Shown here: positions 62,745 to 64,000 of the stretch, piece by piece
Layout of the letters: each line of letters starts with the position of its first letter
Numbering within the stretch: position 1 is the first letter of the stretch
The notes under the pieces: model-generated
Database searches by the model: none
What the model saw: only the letters and a program-made list of their open reading frames with translations
What the model was told of the DNA's origin: nothing
Assembly: GCF_018588885.1 (NCBI RefSeq)
Contig: NZ_JAFFIW010000015.1
Span: 62,001-126,000, forward strand
Direction of reading: 5' to 3'
Length of the DNA stretch: 64,000 bases
Origin: Mesorhizobium sp. dw_380
GTDB taxonomy: Bacteria; Pseudomonadota; Alphaproteobacteria; Rhizobiales; Rhizobiaceae
Made by a program: the position numbers and the translations under genes

Positions 62745-64000
62745 ATGACCATGCACCGTTACCGCAGCCATACCTGTGCCCAGTTGAGAAAGAGCGACGT
62801 CGGCTCTTCCGTTCGCCTGTCGGGCTGGGTGCATCGCGTGCGCGATCATGGCGGCCTGCTGTTCATCGACCTGCGCGACCACTACGGCCTGACCCAGATC
62901 GTCGCCGATCCCGATTCGCCAGCCTTCAAGGTCGCCGAGACCGTGCGTGGCGAATGGGTGATCCGTGTCGACGGTGAGGTCAAGGCGCGCTTGCCCGAGA
63001 CCACGAACGCCAACCTGCCGACCGGCGAGATCGAGATTTTCGCCCGCGAGATCGAGGTGCTGTCGGCGGCCAAGGAATTGCCGCTGCCGGTATTCGGCGA
63101 GCCGGACTATCCCGAGGACATCAGGCTGAAGTACCGCTTCCTCGACCTGCGCCGCGACACGCTGCACAAAAACATCGTGGCGCGCACGAAAATCATCGCC
63201 GAGATGCGCAAGCGCATGACCGATATCGGCTTCACCGAATTCTCGACGCCGATCCTGACTGCGTCCTCGCCGGAAGGCGCGCGCGACTTTCTGGTGCCGT
63301 CGCGCATCCATCCCGGCACCTTCTACGCGCTGCCGCAGGCGCCGCAACAGTACAAGCAGCTGATCATGGTGTCGGGCTTCGACCGCTATTTCCAGATCGC
63401 GCCCTGCTTCCGCGACGAGGACCCGCGCGCCGATCGTCTGCCCGGCGAATTCTACCAGCTCGACCTGGAAATGAGCTTCGTCGAGCAGGACGACGTGCTG
63501 TCGACCATGGAGCCGGTGATGCGGGGCGTCTTCGAGACCTTCGCCAACGGCAAGCCGGTGACGCAGAAATTCCAGCGCATCCCCTATGATGTCGCCATGC
63601 GCAAATATGGCACCGACAAGCCGGACTTGCGCAACCCGATCGAGATACAGGCCGTCTCCGATCATTTTCGCGAGTCCGGCTTCAAAGTATTCGCCAACAT
63701 CCTGGCCAACGACCCGAAGGCCGAGGTGTGGGGCATTCCGGCCAAGACCGGCGGCAGCCGCGCCTTCTGCGACCGCATGAATTCCTGGGCGCAGGGCGAG
63801 GGCCAGCCGGGGCTGGGCTATATCTTCTGGCGCAAGGAGGGCGACAAGCTCGAAGGCGCCGGCCCGCTCGCCAAGAACATTGGCGAGGAGCGCACCGAGG
63901 CGATCCGGCAGCAGCTCGGCCTTGCCGACGGTGACGCCGCCTTCTTCGTTGCCGGCGATCCGAAGAAATTCGTCTCCTTCGCAGGTGCCGCGCGCACGCG
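62745..64000 (+). CDS. aspS: Aspartyl-tRNA synthetase, 3'-truncated by window
   Basis: This class II synthetase charges tRNA-Asp (and possibly tRNA-Asn in non-discriminating forms). The frame runs open to the window end, giving the first 418 or so residues. The N-terminal OB anticodon-binding domain has RLSGWVHRVRDHGGLLFIDLRD, motif 1 lies near LRRDTLHKN, YALPQAPQQYKQ follows, and motif 2 is FRDEDPRADR. The insertion (GAD) domain has begun before the cut. Either ATG 62745 or 62751 is the start. Confidence 0.95.
   Translation, partial: MTMHRYRSHTCAQLRKSDVGSSVRLSGWVHRVRDHGGLLFIDLRDHYGLTQIVADPDSPAFKVAETVRGEWVIRVDGEVKARLPETTNANLPTGEIEIFAREIEVLSAAKELPLPVFGEPDYPEDIRLKYRFLDLRRDTLHKNIVARTKIIAEMRKRMTDIGFTEFSTPILTASSPEGARDFLVPSRIHPGTFYALPQAPQQYKQLIMVSGFDRYFQIAPCFRDEDPRADRLPGEFYQLDLEMSFVEQDDVLSTMEPVMRGVFETFANGKPVTQKFQRIPYDVAMRKYGTDKPDLRNPIEIQAVSDHFRESGFKVFANILANDPKAEVWGIPAKTGGSRAFCDRMNSWAQGEGQPGLGYIFWRKEGDKLEGAGPLAKNIGEERTEAIRQQLGLADGDAAFFVAGDPKKFVSFAGAART

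Overview
The window is high-GC, densely packed bacterial chromosome. Its gene content points to an alphaproteobacterium of the order Rhizobiales, most likely Mesorhizobium or a close relative. The main evidence is cyclic beta-1,2-glucan synthesis and export (ndvB, ndvA), a five-step hut pathway using HutF and HutG, an AztABC/ZnuABC-type zinc importer with a Zur-like box, and many intergenic palindromes of the kind common in rhizobia. The genus is inferred from gene families; no database was searched.

Layout. 1-7000: the end of an MttB-family (non-pyrrolysine) methyltransferase, an oligopeptide-type ABC binding protein, two tandem paralogous secreted proteins, queF, and a TMADH/DgcA-like flavoprotein. 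7100-11000: a membrane protein and divergent MarR regulator sharing a perfect palindrome, a polysaccharide deacetylase and a GGDEF-EAL protein. 11280-13560: threonine catabolism (kbl-tdh). 13600-20375: tyrosine/homogentisate catabolism in two blocks. Block one is marR / hmgA-MBL-fah-DinB; block two is hppD / lrp. A VapBC-type toxin-antitoxin pair lies between them. 20372-24110: a rhodanese/phosphatase-like protein, a zinc ABC importer and RidA. 24249-32512: a complete histidine utilisation locus (hutF-hutC divergent from hutI-hutH-hutG-hutU-hutD) around a HutC-type operator.

32800-43531: ndvB (2862 aa) and ndvA. 43635-50000: an isolated ccmC, a D-threonine-aldolase-like enzyme, a D-lyxose isomerase family protein, an L,D-transpeptidase, a small ORF and a large TPR protein. 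50005-50819: a protein with an internal duplication beside tRNA-Gln(CTG). 51000-54563: an MprF-like flippase-domain protein and the ppx/gppA-rlmE pair. 54574-62101: an MFS transporter, a second VapBC-type module, guaB, small membrane proteins, ribonuclease D and a second MFS transporter. 62745-64000: aspS, cut by the window end.

Most of the window is ordinary housekeeping and catabolic sequence, and no clear new multi-gene system was found. The best leads are these: a Zur-like box hidden in rare codons of the zinc-binding-protein gene; an hmgA operon with a DinB-fold and an MBL-fold gene where maleylacetoacetate isomerase might be expected; the duplicated-domain protein next to tRNA-Gln; the tandem secreted paralogues; two toxin-antitoxin modules with clear operators; and several families of intergenic palindromes, one of them inside the hut operon.
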